NCBI GenBank assembly: GCA_014843695.1
Contig: CM026390.1
Span: 20,499,236 to 20,563,235, forward strand
Length of the DNA: 64,000 nt
Direction: 5' to 3'
DNA from: Archivesica marissinica
Lineage: Eukaryota; Mollusca; Bivalvia; Venerida; Vesicomyidae
Shown: positions 44,772 through 56,302 of the stretch, one piece after another
How positions within the stretch are numbered: the first letter of the stretch is position 1
How the letters are laid out: the number at the start of each line of letters is the position of its first letter
Translations under genes and position numbers: made by a program
The notes under the pieces: generated by a model
Database searches by the model: none
Seen by the model: the letters and a program-made list of their open reading frames with translations, nothing else
What the model was told of the DNA's origin: nothing

Positions 44772-44993
44772 TTTACGTTTATTTATCGTCGCTACCGGTT
44801 GCCCATATGAGCGACGCCTCCTGAAGAGATTAGCTATTTTAGATTTTGGAGGATAGTGCATGATACAGACAGAGACCCATTCCAGAGTCTCCTCTGGTTC
44901 TCTTTACGTGCACGGTGTAAAGCACCGACACGAGACCTCGGTTTAACGTCCCATCTGAAAGACTGTTAATTTTATTAGGGTCAGACGGGGGAA
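44772..44993 (-). mobile_element. SINE-A, copy 7, head missing
   Basis: Reverse copy from TTTACGTTTATTTATCGTCG to GGGTCAGACGGGGG; it stops at the 3' edge of the tRNA head, so most of the promoter is lost (a usual 5' truncation). Confidence 0.88.
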
Positions 44994-45263
44994 CATGTAA
45001 ACATTCAAGGTTGGATTATATAACTATGGATTAATTATTGGATAGCTAAGTAACAACTACATGGTAAAACTTTGATTTTATTATATAATTATGGTGGGAA
45101 CTTTTATTAGACTGGTGCATTTTTGGGAGCAATACGGTATATGTGTTTGTATGTTTTCATAGTATAACCATTATCATGATTATTGTAGTTTATTGTATTG
45201 GATTTTTACACAATTTATTTATAGTTACAGTTGATGGACTTGCATTATTTGTCGTCTTATTAA

Positions 45264-45712
45264 CCTGTTGCATGTTAGCGGCAGATAAAATCACTTGCAA
45301 ATAGCATAGAGCCAGATCAGATGACACAAAGCATGTTGTCTGATCAGGCTCTATGCTGTTTGCTATTCGGATAGTGGAGCTAAAGCACTTGGCTGAATAG
45401 CAAACAACATAGATCTGGCTGATCAGGTCTATGCTGTTTGCTATTCGGATAGTGGAGCTAAAGCACTTGGCTGAATAGCAAGCAACATAGATCTGTCTGA
45501 TCAGGTTCTATGCTGTTTGCTATTCGGATAGTGGAGCTAAAGCACTTGCCTGAACAGCAAGCAACATAGATCTGTCTGATCAGGTTCTATGCTGTTTGCT
45601 ATTCAGATAGTGGAGCTAAAGCACTTGCCTGAACAGCAAACAACATAGATCTGGCTGATCTGGATCTATGTTGTTTGCAAATGTGATTTTATTTACTCAG
45701 TAGGGAAAGAGT
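45264..45712. mobile_element. TTAA-MITE (family 1 relative) with four amplified palindromic cores
   Basis: Left TTAA 45260-45263; inner inverted ends GATAAAATCACTTGCAAAT and ATTTGCAAATGTGATTTTAT; the right TTAA is mutated. The core CTATGCTGTTTGCTATTCGG, ATAGTGGAGCTAAAGCACTT, GCAAACAACATAGATCTG is repeated about four times at 78-80 bp. It ends about 42 bp before the exon at 45755. Confidence 0.75.
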
Positions 45713-45754
45713 TGTTTCACAAGTGGTAAATATACTGATCATTTGTTTTCATAG

Positions 45755-45859
45755 CAGCGACCATGCCTGAAACTGGAGTACGATGTACCAGCAAAGTTTG
45801 TCATTGAAAAAACGATTGCCAAGACTGGCGCATCTAATCACATATTCCTATCACAATAA
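45755..45859 (+). CDS. Candidate last exon (version b), alternative C-terminus
   Basis: Acceptor ATTTGTTTTCATAG ends at 45754, with a branch-point-like TACTGAT about 16 bases upstream of the AG and a second AG three bases on (TAGCAG, again NAGNAG). Entered in phase 0 it gives 34 codons and stops at TAA 45857-45859. The peptide starts QRPCLKLEYDVPAKFVIEKT and ends GASNHIFLSQ. Codon choice looks coding-like. It could replace 39963-40082 as the last exon after 18291-18381, giving a different tail without the T-S-V end. No canonical AATAAA is evident in the next few hundred bases. Alternatively only one of the two is real. Confidence 0.5.
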   Translation, partial: QRPCLKLEYDVPAKFVIEKTIAKTGASNHIFLSQ

Positions 45860-46094
45860 TACACTATAAACAGTAACATTTATATGTAAATCATTTGCAT
45901 TATTGACATTTTTTTAGTGGTTTTATATGTAGTCATTGACTAATGTGCTACTTATATACATGATGCATTCAGCCAGGGCAAAAATGTACGAGTTTCAAGT
46001 ATTTTACAAATTACATCAGACGTTTAGTTTGATTATTTTTTGTGTGTTACTCGAGAATTGAATAATTATATTGTCAAAGTGCAAAATTATTGTA

Positions 46095-46292
46095 CAGTCT
46101 ACATCCGTTATGTCGATTTCCGTCGAACCGAACAAAATAATTCGACATAACCAACGTTTGACTTAACGAAATTTGATATAAACGGAGCCAGTTATATGTA
46201 AAATGATACGTGTCTGAAACAGGACTTTGATCCGACTTCGAGATAACCGGAGAATTCGACATAACCGACTTTGACATAACGGATGTAGACTG
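46095..46292. mobile_element. 198-bp pogo-like MITE, well preserved
   Basis: TA-CAGTCTACATCCGTTATGTC ... GACATAACGGATGTAGACTG-TA: 20-bp perfect terminal inverted repeats with TA at both edges. It contains internal GACATAAC sub-repeats. No coding capacity. Flanks 45860-46092 and 46295-46904: nothing recognised. Confidence 0.9.
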
Positions 46293-46914
46293 TAATTCCT
46301 TCTTCAGCAAAGAATTTTATTCTTTGCAGATGAAAAACCAATATTTTCAGCCAACCCCCAACTCGTGCCCTTTTGCCTGATTCATCACTTATCAAATTAT
46401 CATGTAGAAAATTTAATTTCATTCGGTATAAAGTAAACTGCTAGCCATAAGTAATAATCAAATCTTGTGTTTTTACATTTGTACAAAGTGATTGAGTTCG
46501 TATATTATTCATTATAACTGGTGCATATGGCAACATATCACATGTATGTAGCCATTATTTCTATGTATAGATTGTGTACGACGACATCACAGGATGGGCG
46601 CATTAAATATTTAGCGTATGATTGGTGTGGATGTGTGTCAGACATACGTCCAAGCGTTTTGATCCGCACGGTGGTGATCTACATCATGTACATAATGATC
46701 GATCTCTGTATCGTGTAGTACATATACATACAATCAGCCATTGCTTCATTAATTAATTATTAACAGGATGTAACTATGTATAGGACTGGTATAGCGGGGT
46801 TAGGGGATTAAAAGCACACAAGAATTTTCGTTCTAAGGGGAACACTGGAATGACTTTTTAAGCCGTGGATGTTGGAAGAATTTAATGTTAATTTGTAATT
46901 GTTCAAATAATCTC

Positions 46915-47151
46915 TTTTGTGGAAGTCGTGACATGCGTGGATGCGCGTTCGCTTCAGGTGCGAATGGTCCGGAGTTTGAGCCCCGCTGGAGCCGTTACGA
47001 TTGTGCCCTTAGGCAAGGCATTTAATTTCCACGTTGCCTCTTCTCTCTCCATCGTGGCGATGGATTCCATCAGGAATGAGGTCTCGAGAGTGATTAATAT
47101 AAGTTGTAAGAACTTGTTTCGCAATCGAGCTAAAATAAATTTGTATAAACT
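46915..47151 (+). mobile_element. SINE-C, copy 4, full length
   Basis: Head GGAAGTCGTGACATGCGTGG, anticodon arm TTCGC/TTCAGGT/GCGAA (CAG, Leu-like), box B GAGTTTGAGCCCC, body CCCTTAGGCAAGGCATTTAA, shared tail GAGAGTGATTAATATAAGTT. It has a perfect 10-bp duplication AAATAATCTC (46905-46914 and 47152-47161). Confidence 0.93.
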
Positions 47152-47161
47152 AAATAATCTC

Positions 47162-47920
47162 AGGTTAGGTTTTTAACTCATTCTACATAAACAGTTTGAG
47201 AAAATCAAATTGTCACACAGAATGAAGAATAATTCGAATCCCAGAATTCAATTTCACTCAATTTATGTTCCAAGGCTGTAAGAAACACTGCGGGGCGGAC
47301 TGAAAGATTACGACATCTGCCCGGTGTATATTTAATTATTTACAAATTGTTCAGCGATTTGTACCAATTTAATATTTTATTTTGTAGACAGGAGACACTA
47401 AGGAATGAGTTTAATATCAATTCCAATATATTTAATTGATTTTAGAAGCTGCACAGTGGATTCCAGTAGGTTTAATTGATTATGGGATTTTCCAATTAAT
47501 AATGAGTTATTTTATTGATTACTGATCATTCATGTACGTCTGTGAAACAGCGTATTAACTTTAGTTTGCGCTGTCCGATGTTTTATACCAGTGTTTCAAA
47601 ATCCCGGTAAAAATGCGAGAAAGAATAAGATTTGTATGATTAATTGGTGTGTACAACAGGACCCATGTGTCTGTACTGGTAATTGTACAAGTACCTAATA
47701 TAAAGCGTGCCATATTAAAATTGTCTAGAAACGAGATCGGTATAATACTCTAGAGATGCCTAGAAATACATTTGATGGTTGGTTCATAGCAACACCATAA
47801 TTTGTGTGTATTTAAAAAAGCTGATGGGACATTCATTATTTGTAGAGCAGTCTCTTTCTTTAGATGTTTTGAAATTTTCCTGGAAAATCTAGATGACTTG
47901 TTGCACGTTATCGGTGAAAA
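47162..47920. other. AT-rich stretch, nothing recognised
   Basis: Short duplicated phrase TTTAATTGATT at 47430-47480; no gene or TE terminus supported. Confidence 0.5.
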
Positions 47921-48113
47921 TAACAGTCAAATATGTCATGCAATTTCATTAGAATTGTGTCATTATATAAAAAAAATATGAAATTCCACGTCATATTTGC
48001 AGAATTTTCAGTTTACAAATAAGAAAAGCACATAAAGGAATTGTAGTCTGCCACGATTATTTGATCTATTTATAGCATTTATTTTACCCAACATGCAAAG
48101 AGTTTAAGATTTA
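47921..48113. mobile_element. MITE-like segment holding the single-copy cognate of the 31-bp satellite
   Basis: AACAGTCAAATATGTCATGC-AATTTCATTAGAATTGTGTC matches the start of the array at 9548-9590 (GACAGTCGAATATGTCATGG-AATTCC). The right half (ATTTGATCTATTTATAGCAT ... ACATGCAAAGAGTTTAA) matches the right half of the chimeric MITE at 6194. Confidence 0.6.
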
Positions 48114-48162
48114 TAAAACTGTTTGGTTAGAAATCTATTATAAAGATCTTGGTAAATATGTT

Positions 48163-48722
48163 TGAATGGACAGAAATGGAGACCCTAAATATTTTATATG
48201 GGCAGAAATGGAGACCCTGAATATTTTATATGGGCAGAAATGGAGACCCTGAATATTTTATATGGGCAGAAATGGAGACCCTAAATATTTTATATGGGCA
48301 GAAATGGAGACCCTAGATATTTTATATGGGTCAATAATGGAGACCCTGAATATTTTATATGGGTCAGAAATGGAGACCCTAAATATGTTATATCGACAGA
48401 AATGGAGACCCTAAATATTTTATATGGACAGAAATGGAGACCCTAAATATTTTATATGGGTCAGAAATGGAAACCCTAAATATTTTATATGGGCCAGAAA
48501 TGAAGACCCTAAATATGTTATATGGACAGAAATGGAGACCCTAAATATTTTATATGGGCCAGAAATGAAGACCCTAAATATGTTATATGGACAGAAATGG
48601 AGACCCTAAATATTTTATATGGGAAGAAATGGAGACCCTAAATATGTTATATGGACAGAAATGGAGACCCTAAATATTTTATATGGGTCAGAAATGGAGA
48701 CCCTAAATATTTTATATGGGTA
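48163..48722. repeat. 32-33-bp minisatellite, about 17 copies
   Basis: Unit GGGCAGAAATGGAGACCCTA + AATATTTTATAT, with GGGTCAG and GGACAG variants. Confidence 0.95.
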
Positions 48723-49149
48723 ATATAGATTACATATGGGTAAACAAATTTTTACCTCCATTAAGGAATGCCGCCATTGTATAAATCTACATCAAAATAT
48801 ATTATACCATCAATATAATAGAACGTTCAAAAATGCATTTCAATGTACACTAAATACTATCTAATTGCTATACACTCGCTTAAAGTGTGTTCGTAAAATA
48901 GTTACAATGGCACCGTTGTTATGGAAACCTGAGTAGAAATGGAAAACCCCTTATTCTTCGATGAAGTCTAGAATAATTCTTCTCTAAATTGTGTATTTGT
49001 TACCTACATGTAGTAAACAATGGCTTACATTCTATTATATAATATTATTTATTAATCGTTTGCTGTTTTTTTGTTAACAATGATTTACCTCATTTCGAAT
49101 GTTGTGAGCATTATGTAATTCTGTTGTTGTTTCATGAACATGTAGGGCA
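48723..49149. other. AT-rich stretch, nothing recognised
   Basis: No array, TE end or exon seen. Confidence 0.5.
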
Positions 49150-52100
49150 TGTGTAGGGCCATATATTTGTTTTGTTAGCACGCATGGACCAGTGACTTGT
49201 GTAGGGCCAGTGTTTTACTTTTTTTTTGTTAGTTTGTCTAGACCAGTAACCTGTGTTTTACATTTGTTCTGTTAGCTTGTCTAGGCCAGTGTTTTACTTT
49301 TTTTTTGTTAGCTTGTCTAGACCAGTAACCTGTGTTTTACATTTGTTCTGTTAGCTTGTCTAGGCCAGTGACTTGTGTAGGGCCATACATTTGTTCTGTT
49401 ATCTCGTCTAGGCCAGTGACTTGTGTAGGGCCATACATTTGTTCTGTTAGCTTGTCTAGGCCAGTGACTTGTGTAGAGCCATACATTTGTTCCGTTATCT
49501 CGTCTAGGCCAGTGACTTGTGTAGGGCCATACATTTGTTCTGTTATCTCACTTAGGCCAGTGACTTGTGTAGGGCCATACATTTGTTCTGTTATCTCGTC
49601 TAGGCCAGTGACATGTGTAGGGCCATACATTTGTTCTGTTAGCTTGTCTAGGCCAGTGACTTGTGTAGGGCCATACATTTGTTCTGTTGTCTCACTTAGG
49701 CCAGTGACTTGTGTAGGGCCATACATTTGTTCTGTTATCTCGCCTAGACCAGTGACTTGTGTGTTTTACATTTGTTCTGTTAGCTTGTCTAGGCCAGTGA
49801 CTTGTGTAGGGCCATACATTTGTTCTGTTATCTCGTCTAGGCCAGTGACTTGTGTAGGGCCATACATTTGTTCTGTTAGCTTGTCTAGGCCAGTGACTTG
49901 TGTAGGGCCATACATTTGTTCTGTTATCTCACCTAGGCCAGTGACTTGTGTAGGGCCATACATTTGTTCTNNNNNNNNNNNNNNNNNNNNNNNNNNNNNN
50001 NNNNNNNNNNNNNNNNNNNNNNNNNNNNNNNNNNNNNNNNNNNNNNNNNNNNNNNNNNNNNNNNNNNNNNNNNNNNNNNNNNNNNNNNNNNNNNNNNNNN
50101 NNNNNNNNNNNNNNNNNNNNNNNNNNNNNNNNNNNNNNNNNNNNNNNNNNNNNNNNNNNNNNNNNNNNNNNNNNNNNNNNNNNNNNNNNNNNNNNNNNNN
50201 NNNNNNNNNNNNNNNNNNNNNNNNNNNNNNNNNNNNNNNNNNNNNNNNNNNNNNNNNNNNNNNNNNNNNNNNNNNNNNNNNNNNNNNNNNNNNNNNNNNN
50301 NNNNNNNNNNNNNNNNNNNNNNNNNNNNNNNNNNNNNNNNNNNNNNNNNNNNNNNNNNNNNNNNNNNNNNNNNNNNNNNNNNNNNNNNNNNNNNNNNNNN
50401 NNNNNNNNNNNNNNNNNNNNNNNNNNNNNNNNNNNNNNNNNNNNNNNNNNNNNNNNNNNNNNNNNNNNNNNNNNNNNNNNNNNNNNNNNNNNNNNNNNNN
50501 NNNNNNNNNNNNNNNNNNNNNNNNNNNNNNNNNNNNNNNNNNNNNNNNNNNNNNNNNNNNNNNNNNNNNNNNNNNNNNNNNNNNNNNNNNNNNNNNNNNN
50601 NNNNNNNNNNNNNNNNNNNNNNNNNNNNNNNNNNNNNNNNNNNNNNNNNNNNNNNNNNNNNNNNNNNNNNNNNNNNNNNNNNNNNNNNNNNNNNNNNNNN
50701 NNNNNNNNNNNNNNNNNNNNNNNNNNNNNNNNNNNNNNNNNNNNNNNNNNNNNNNNNNNNNNNNNNNNNNNNNNNNNNNNNNNNNNNNNNNNNNNNNNNN
50801 NNNNNNNNNNNNNNNNNNNNNNNNNNNNNNNNNNNNNNNNNNNNNNNNNNNNNNNNNNNNNNNNNNNNNNNNNNNNNNNNNNNNNNNNNNNNNNNNNNNN
50901 NNNNNNNNNNNNNNNNNNNNNNNNNNNNNNNNNNNNNNNNNNNNNNNNNNNNNNNNNNNNNNNNNNNNNNGTGACTTGTGTAGGGCCATACATTTGTTCT
51001 GTTATCTTGCCTAGGCCAGTGACTTGTGTAGGGCCATACATTTGTTCTGTTATCTCACCTAGGCCAGTGACTTGTGTAGGGCCATACATTTGTTCTGTTA
51101 TCTCGTCTAGGCCAGTGACATGTGTAGGGCCATACATTTGTTCTGTTAGCTTGTCTAGGCCAGTGACTTGTGTAGGGCCATACATTTGTTCTGTTGTCTC
51201 ACTAGGCCAGTGACTTGTGTAGGGCCATACATTTGTTCTGTTATCTCGCCTAGCCAGTGACTTGTGTAGGGCCATATTTGTTCTGTATCTTGCCTAGGCC
51301 AGTGACTTGTGTAGGCCATACATTGTTCTGTTATCTCACCTAGGCCAGTGACTTGTGTAGGGCCATACATTTGTTCTGTTATCTCGTCTAGGCCAGTGAC
51401 TTGTGTAGGGCCATACATTTGTTCTGTTATCTCACCTAGGCCAGTGACTTGTGTAGGGCCATACATTTGTTCTGTTATCTCGCCTAGGCCAGTGACTTGT
51501 GTAGGGCCATACATTTGTTCTGTTATCTCACTTAGGCCAGTGACTTGTGTAGGGCCATACATTTGTTCTGTTATCTCGTCTAGGCCAGTGACTTGTGTAG
51601 AGCCATACATTTGTTCTGTTATCTCGCCTAGGCCAGTGACTTGTGTAGGGCCATACATTTGTTCTGTTATCTTGTCTAGGCCAGTGACTTGTGTAGAGCC
51701 ATACATTTGTTCTGTTATCTCGCCTAGGCCAGTGACTTGTGTAGGGCCATACATTTGTTCTGTTATCTTGTCTAGGCCAGTGACTTGTGTAGGGCCATAC
51801 ATTTGTTCTGTTATCTCGCCTAGGCCAGTGACTTGTGTAGGGCCATACATTTGTTCTGTTATCTTGTCTAGGCCAGTGACTTGTGTACGGCCATACATTT
51901 GTTCTGTTATCTTGTCTAGGCCAGTGACTTGTGTAGGGCCATACATTTGTTCTGTTATATCGCCTAGGCCAGTGACTTGTGTAAAGCCATACATTTGTTC
52001 TGTTATCTCGTCTAGGCCAGTGACTTGTGTAGGGCCATACATTTGTTCTGTTATCTCGCCTAGGCCAGTGACATGTGTAGAGCCATACATTTGTTCTGTT

Positions 52101-52738
52101 ATCTTGTCTAGGCCAGTGACTTGTGTAGGGCCATACATTTGTTCTGTTATCTCGCCTAGGCCAGTGACTTGTGTAGAGCCATACATTTGTTCTGTTATCT
52201 TGTCTAGGCCAGTGACTTGTGTAAAGCCATACATTTGTTCTGTTATCTTGTCTAGGCCAGTGACTTGTGTAGGGCCATACATTTGTTCTGTTATATCACC
52301 TAGGCCAGTGATTTGTGTAGAGCCATACATTTGTTGTTATCTTGTCTAGGCCAGTGACATGTGTAGGGCCATACATTTGTTCTGTTATCTTGTCTAGGCC
52401 AGTGACATGTGTAGGGCCATACATTTGTTCTGTTATCTTGTCTAGGCCAGTGACATGTGTAGGGCCATACATTTGTTCTGTTATCTCATCTAGGCCAGTG
52501 ACATGTGTAGAGCCATACATTTGTTCTGTTATCTTGTCTAGGCCAGTGACATGTGTAGGGCCATACATTTGTTCTGTTATCTTGTCTAGGCCAGTGACTT
52601 GTGTAGGGCCATACATTTGTTCTGTTATCTCGCCTAGGTCAGTGACTTGTGTAGAGCCATACATTTGTTCCGTTATCTCGTCTAGGTCAGTGACTTGTGT
52701 AGAGCCATACATTTGTTCCGTTATCTCGTCTAAGCCAG
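49150..52738. repeat. 48-bp minisatellite, over 50 copies, with assembly gap
   Basis: Unit GTTATCTCGTCTAGGCCAGT + GACTTGTGTAGGGCCATACA + TTTGTTCT. Main variants are AGCTTGTC, ATCTCACC, ATCTTGTC and GACATGTG. The first few units (49150-49350) are degenerate and partly lack GCCATACA. Multiple-of-three length explains the long open frames on both strands. Confidence 0.96.
49971..50970. other. Assembly gap of exactly 1000 N
   Basis: Second gap, again 1000 N and again inside an array; array size is undetermined. Confidence 0.98.
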
Positions 52739-52965
52739 TGATTTTACTGAGTTACATGAAATGTGATCGAGGTTTATCTGTCGTCTCATCAACAGTTGCC
52801 CTGTGGACACTGTAACAAGTTAATTTTTGACCCGATTTTGTTCAACTTTTGGTTAGAACAACTGGTTTCTGTTCAATGACTGTGCGATATACAAGAAGTA
52901 AAGATAGATGTCAGTGCTGTAGCCAATCTTGTTTTTATTACTTTGTCACAAGTTTTAGTAATAAC

Positions 52966-53030
52966 TTTATTTATTTTACAACAATTGCGAAACAAGCTTT
53001 CACCATTGTACATTAATCACGCTCTTTGGC
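52966..53030 (-). mobile_element. SINE-B tail fragment, decayed
   Basis: TTTATTTTACAACAATTGCG, AAACAAGC, ACATTAATCACGCTCTTTGG is the shared tail in reverse. The rest of 52739-53525 is featureless. Confidence 0.6.
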
Positions 53031-53525
53031 ATCTTCTCTATCGTTCACCATTATCCAATCATATACCGTACTTCACAAGGCATAATCCTCATTTGATGGA
53101 GACATCATTGTCAAAACATGTAAATAATAATTTAAATTGACAATGAACGAGTTGATTTGTTTTTTCTTTAGTAAAACATTTGAAGAAAAGTTGTAATTAA
53201 TAACGACATAACATTGTCGATTGAGGTGATCGACTCGGCCATCGAGGCTATTCGAGTACACATATCATATATTTGGAAAATTAATTGAAAGTGTTTGAAC
53301 ATATTTTTTAATACTCCCATGAGCCTCCATTTTTTTAGGTTAAATTTTAAATTTCTGATGCGCTTACCATCATTTTCTTATATAAACTACTATACATACA
53401 TAATAACCAAGTGATTTCTAATTCTTGCTTGCAATGTATACTATCTTATATCACTCAGTGCGACTAGGGTCGCTGCTTCCCTGGAAATGCAACATTATTA
53501 AATGCAAGAATACCACTTATTGTTC

Positions 53526-55003
53526 TAAATCTAATGTTGATATGTCGTAAGCCCAAAGTCAACCAAATCTAATGTTGATATATCGTAAATCCAAAGTCAA
53601 CCAAATCTAGTATTGTTATATCGTAGGTCCAAAGTCAACCAAATCTAATGTTGATATGTCGTAAGCCCAAAGTCAACCAAATCTAATGTTGATATATCGT
53701 AAGCCCAAAGTCAACCAAATCTAATGTTGATATATCGTAAGTCCAAAGTCAACCAAATCTAATGTTGATATGTCGTACGCCCAAAGTTAACTAAATCTAA
53801 TTTTGATATGTCGTAATCTAATGTTGATATATCGTAAATCCAAAGTCAACCAAATCTAGTATTGTTATATCGTAGGTCCAAAGTCAACCAAATCTAATGT
53901 TGATATGTCGTAAGCCCAAAGTCAACCAAATCTAATGTTGATATATCGTAAGCCCAAAGTCAACCAAATCTAATGTTGATATATCGTAAGTCCAAAGTCA
54001 ACCAAATCTAATGTTGATATGTCGTACGCCCAAAGTTAACTAAATCTAATTTTGATATGTCGTAAGCCCAAAGTCAACTAAATCTAATGTTGATATGTCG
54101 TAAGCCCAATGTTAACCAAATCTAATGTTGATATGTCATAAGCCCAAAGTGAACCAAATCTAATGTTGATATGTCGTAAGCCCAAAGTTAACCAAATATA
54201 ATGTTGATATGTCGTAAGCCCAAAGTCAACCAAATCTAATGTTGATATGTCGTAAGCCCAAAGTTAACCAAATCTAATGTTGATATGTCGTAAGCCCAAA
54301 GTGAACCAAATCTAATGTTGATATGTCGTAAGCCCAAAGTCAACCAAATCTAATGTTGATATATCGTAAGCCCAAAGTCAACCAAATCTAATGTTGATAT
54401 ATCGTAAGTCCAAAGTCAACCAAATCTAATGTTGATATGTCGTACGCCCAAAGTTAACTAAATCTAATTTTGATATGTCGTAAGCCCAAAGTCAACTAAA
54501 TCTAATGTTGATATGTCGTAAGCCCAATGTTAACCAAATCTAATGTTGATATGTCATAAGCCCAAAGTGAACCAAATCTAATGTTGATATGTCGTAAGCC
54601 CAAAGTTAACCAAATATAATGTTGATATGTCGTAAGCCCAAAGTGAACCAAATCTAATGTTGATATGTCGTAAGCCCAAAGTGAACCAAATCTAGTATCG
54701 ATATGTCGTAAGCCCAAAGTTCACTAAATCTAATGTTGATATGTCGTAAGCCCAAAGTCAACCAAATCTAATGTTGATATGTCGTAAGCCCAAAGTTAAC
54801 CAAATCTAATGTTGATATGTCGTAAGCCCAAAGTGAACCAAATCTAATGTTGATATGTCGTAAGCCCAAAGTCAACCAAATCTAGTATTGATATGTTGTA
54901 AGCCCAAAGTCAACCAAATATAATGTTGATATGTCGAAGCCCAAAGTCAACCAAATATAATGTTGATATGCCGTAAGCCCAAATCTAGTGTTGATATATC
55001 GTC
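53526..55003. repeat. 38-bp minisatellite, about 39 copies, with ordered variant blocks
   Basis: Unit AAATCTAATGTTGATATGTC + GTAAGCCCAAAGTCAACC. The marker variant GTCGTACGCCCAAAGTTAAC recurs at about 53771, 54020 and 54438, each time followed by a CTAATTTTGATATG unit, so blocks of several units were copied together. Confidence 0.95.
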
Positions 55004-55734
55004 TCAGGATACCTGCATTGATGCGGTTTGATTTCAATATAGCACTGTTTGTCCACGTTTACAGAAAGCACGGTACGGATGGGCCTCGTTAATGTGTCAT
55101 TTACATGTAAATAACCAATGGAATAGTACATGTATATAGGAAGCTATTGACATGTTATGTTTGTATGTGTGCATGCCTGGAATCATGTACGCAATCAATA
55201 AACTCATATTTACACACAAAACTCGTTATAATATTGCATGAATAAGACATTAGTGGCAGATGTGAAATTTATACGATTGTGGTGATTGAACTTTATACAA
55301 AATTATAATTAAATTATTTTGTATCAGTTGCAGCTAGGCTACGATTGTCTTTTTCAACATGTAAATAGATTACTTTATAACTCTAAGCTTGGTGAATCTT
55401 TGGTAAAATAATATTACATGAAAATGTACCGTTATTTTATTGCGTTTCAATGCCGACAAAGAATCTTTAATTAATTTACAATTAATTTTCAAGACTATCC
55501 TACAAGGGGCATGGACCGTAAATGGATCTACTAAATTCTTTTTGCATTTCATAGCGTAAAGGGAGAGGACTGTTCTTGCACCTTGAAACAGTATTTACAT
55601 CCATTTAGCAAACAATGTGCTGCACCCTCAAGGTATTCTAAGAGAGCGGATGAATGGAGATCCTGATCATTCTGAATAATTCCATTTTTCAACATAGGAA
55701 GTAATAATTTTATGATCTGTCTGCAAAGGAATGT
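55004..55734. other. Unique AT-rich stretch, no supported exon
   Basis: TTGTCCACGTTTACAG at about 55068 could be an acceptor followed by 24 open codons; that length is expected by chance and I do not call it. Confidence 0.5.
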
Positions 55735-55736
55735 GA

Positions 55737-55990
55737 GACATCTCTAATTTTCTATTACCTCCCTTGGCAGATAAAGTCTGATTTATTCCAAAATGTTAAA
55801 AAAATGCTGTAGGAGATCTCTCGAGATATAGTAATTTAATACTCATAAGAAGCGATAGTGGAATAAAATTGCTAGCATGTTGTGCAAAGAAAACAACGAT
55901 AAAAACAGAGGAAAACACTTAATAGGACCTATCTATTTTTAGGGAGTATTCAGGGGCAGTAACTGACCAGTGTCTCTCATTGGTATTTGT
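55737..55990. mobile_element. Dispersed repeat with one copy of the 40-bp unit
   Basis: TTCTATTACCTCCCTTGGCA, AAACAACGATAAAAACAGAG, AGGACCTATCTATTTTTAGG, GAGTATTCAGGGGCAGTAAC, TGACCAGTGTCTCTCATTG. Co-linear with 18470-19230 but not expanded. Confidence 0.75.
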
Positions 55991-56077
55991 AAATGACCTC
56001 CCTTTTATGGATATTAAAATCACCAATAACTTTGTACATGGTGGGTTACGTTATTTTATATACTCGATTTGTAACAT

Positions 56078-56215
56078 AGTTTAATCGCTCTCGAGACCTC
56101 ATTCCTGATTCCAGTGTCTTGCCTAAGGTCACCCCACCCACTACTGTGGATCTTGTAGGGTTCAAACTCGCCTCTCAATTACAAGGCAGGTATACAGAAG
56201 CTCCTAAAGTGGTTT
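56078..56215 (-). mobile_element. SINE-C-related fragment with a different head
   Basis: Reverse reading: GGAATGAGGTCTCGAGAGCG-ATTAA is the shared tail type and CCTTAGGCAAGACACTGG the body. The head CCTTGTAATTGAGAGGCGAG with TTTGAACCCTAC differs from the standard SINE-C head. Confidence 0.55.
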
Positions 56216-56302
56216 ACTAAAATTAACACCACGATAAATTTTCAAATTAATTATAGTGTTAGTGGTTCATTTGAAGAAAACAAAATGTAATTGGGAACTT
56301 AA

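Noticed and set aside
46074..46310. Overlapping - strand frames around 46.1-46.4 kb
   Set aside because: They translate a 198-bp pogo-like MITE with perfect inverted ends.
49332..52815. Long frames with repeated ICSVISSRPVTCVGPY or TEQMYGPTQVTGL
   Set aside because: 48-bp repeat artefact, partly running through the N gap.
55068..55145. Exon after TTGTCCACGTTTACAG (24 codons)
   Set aside because: Length expected by chance and no donor or conserved feature.
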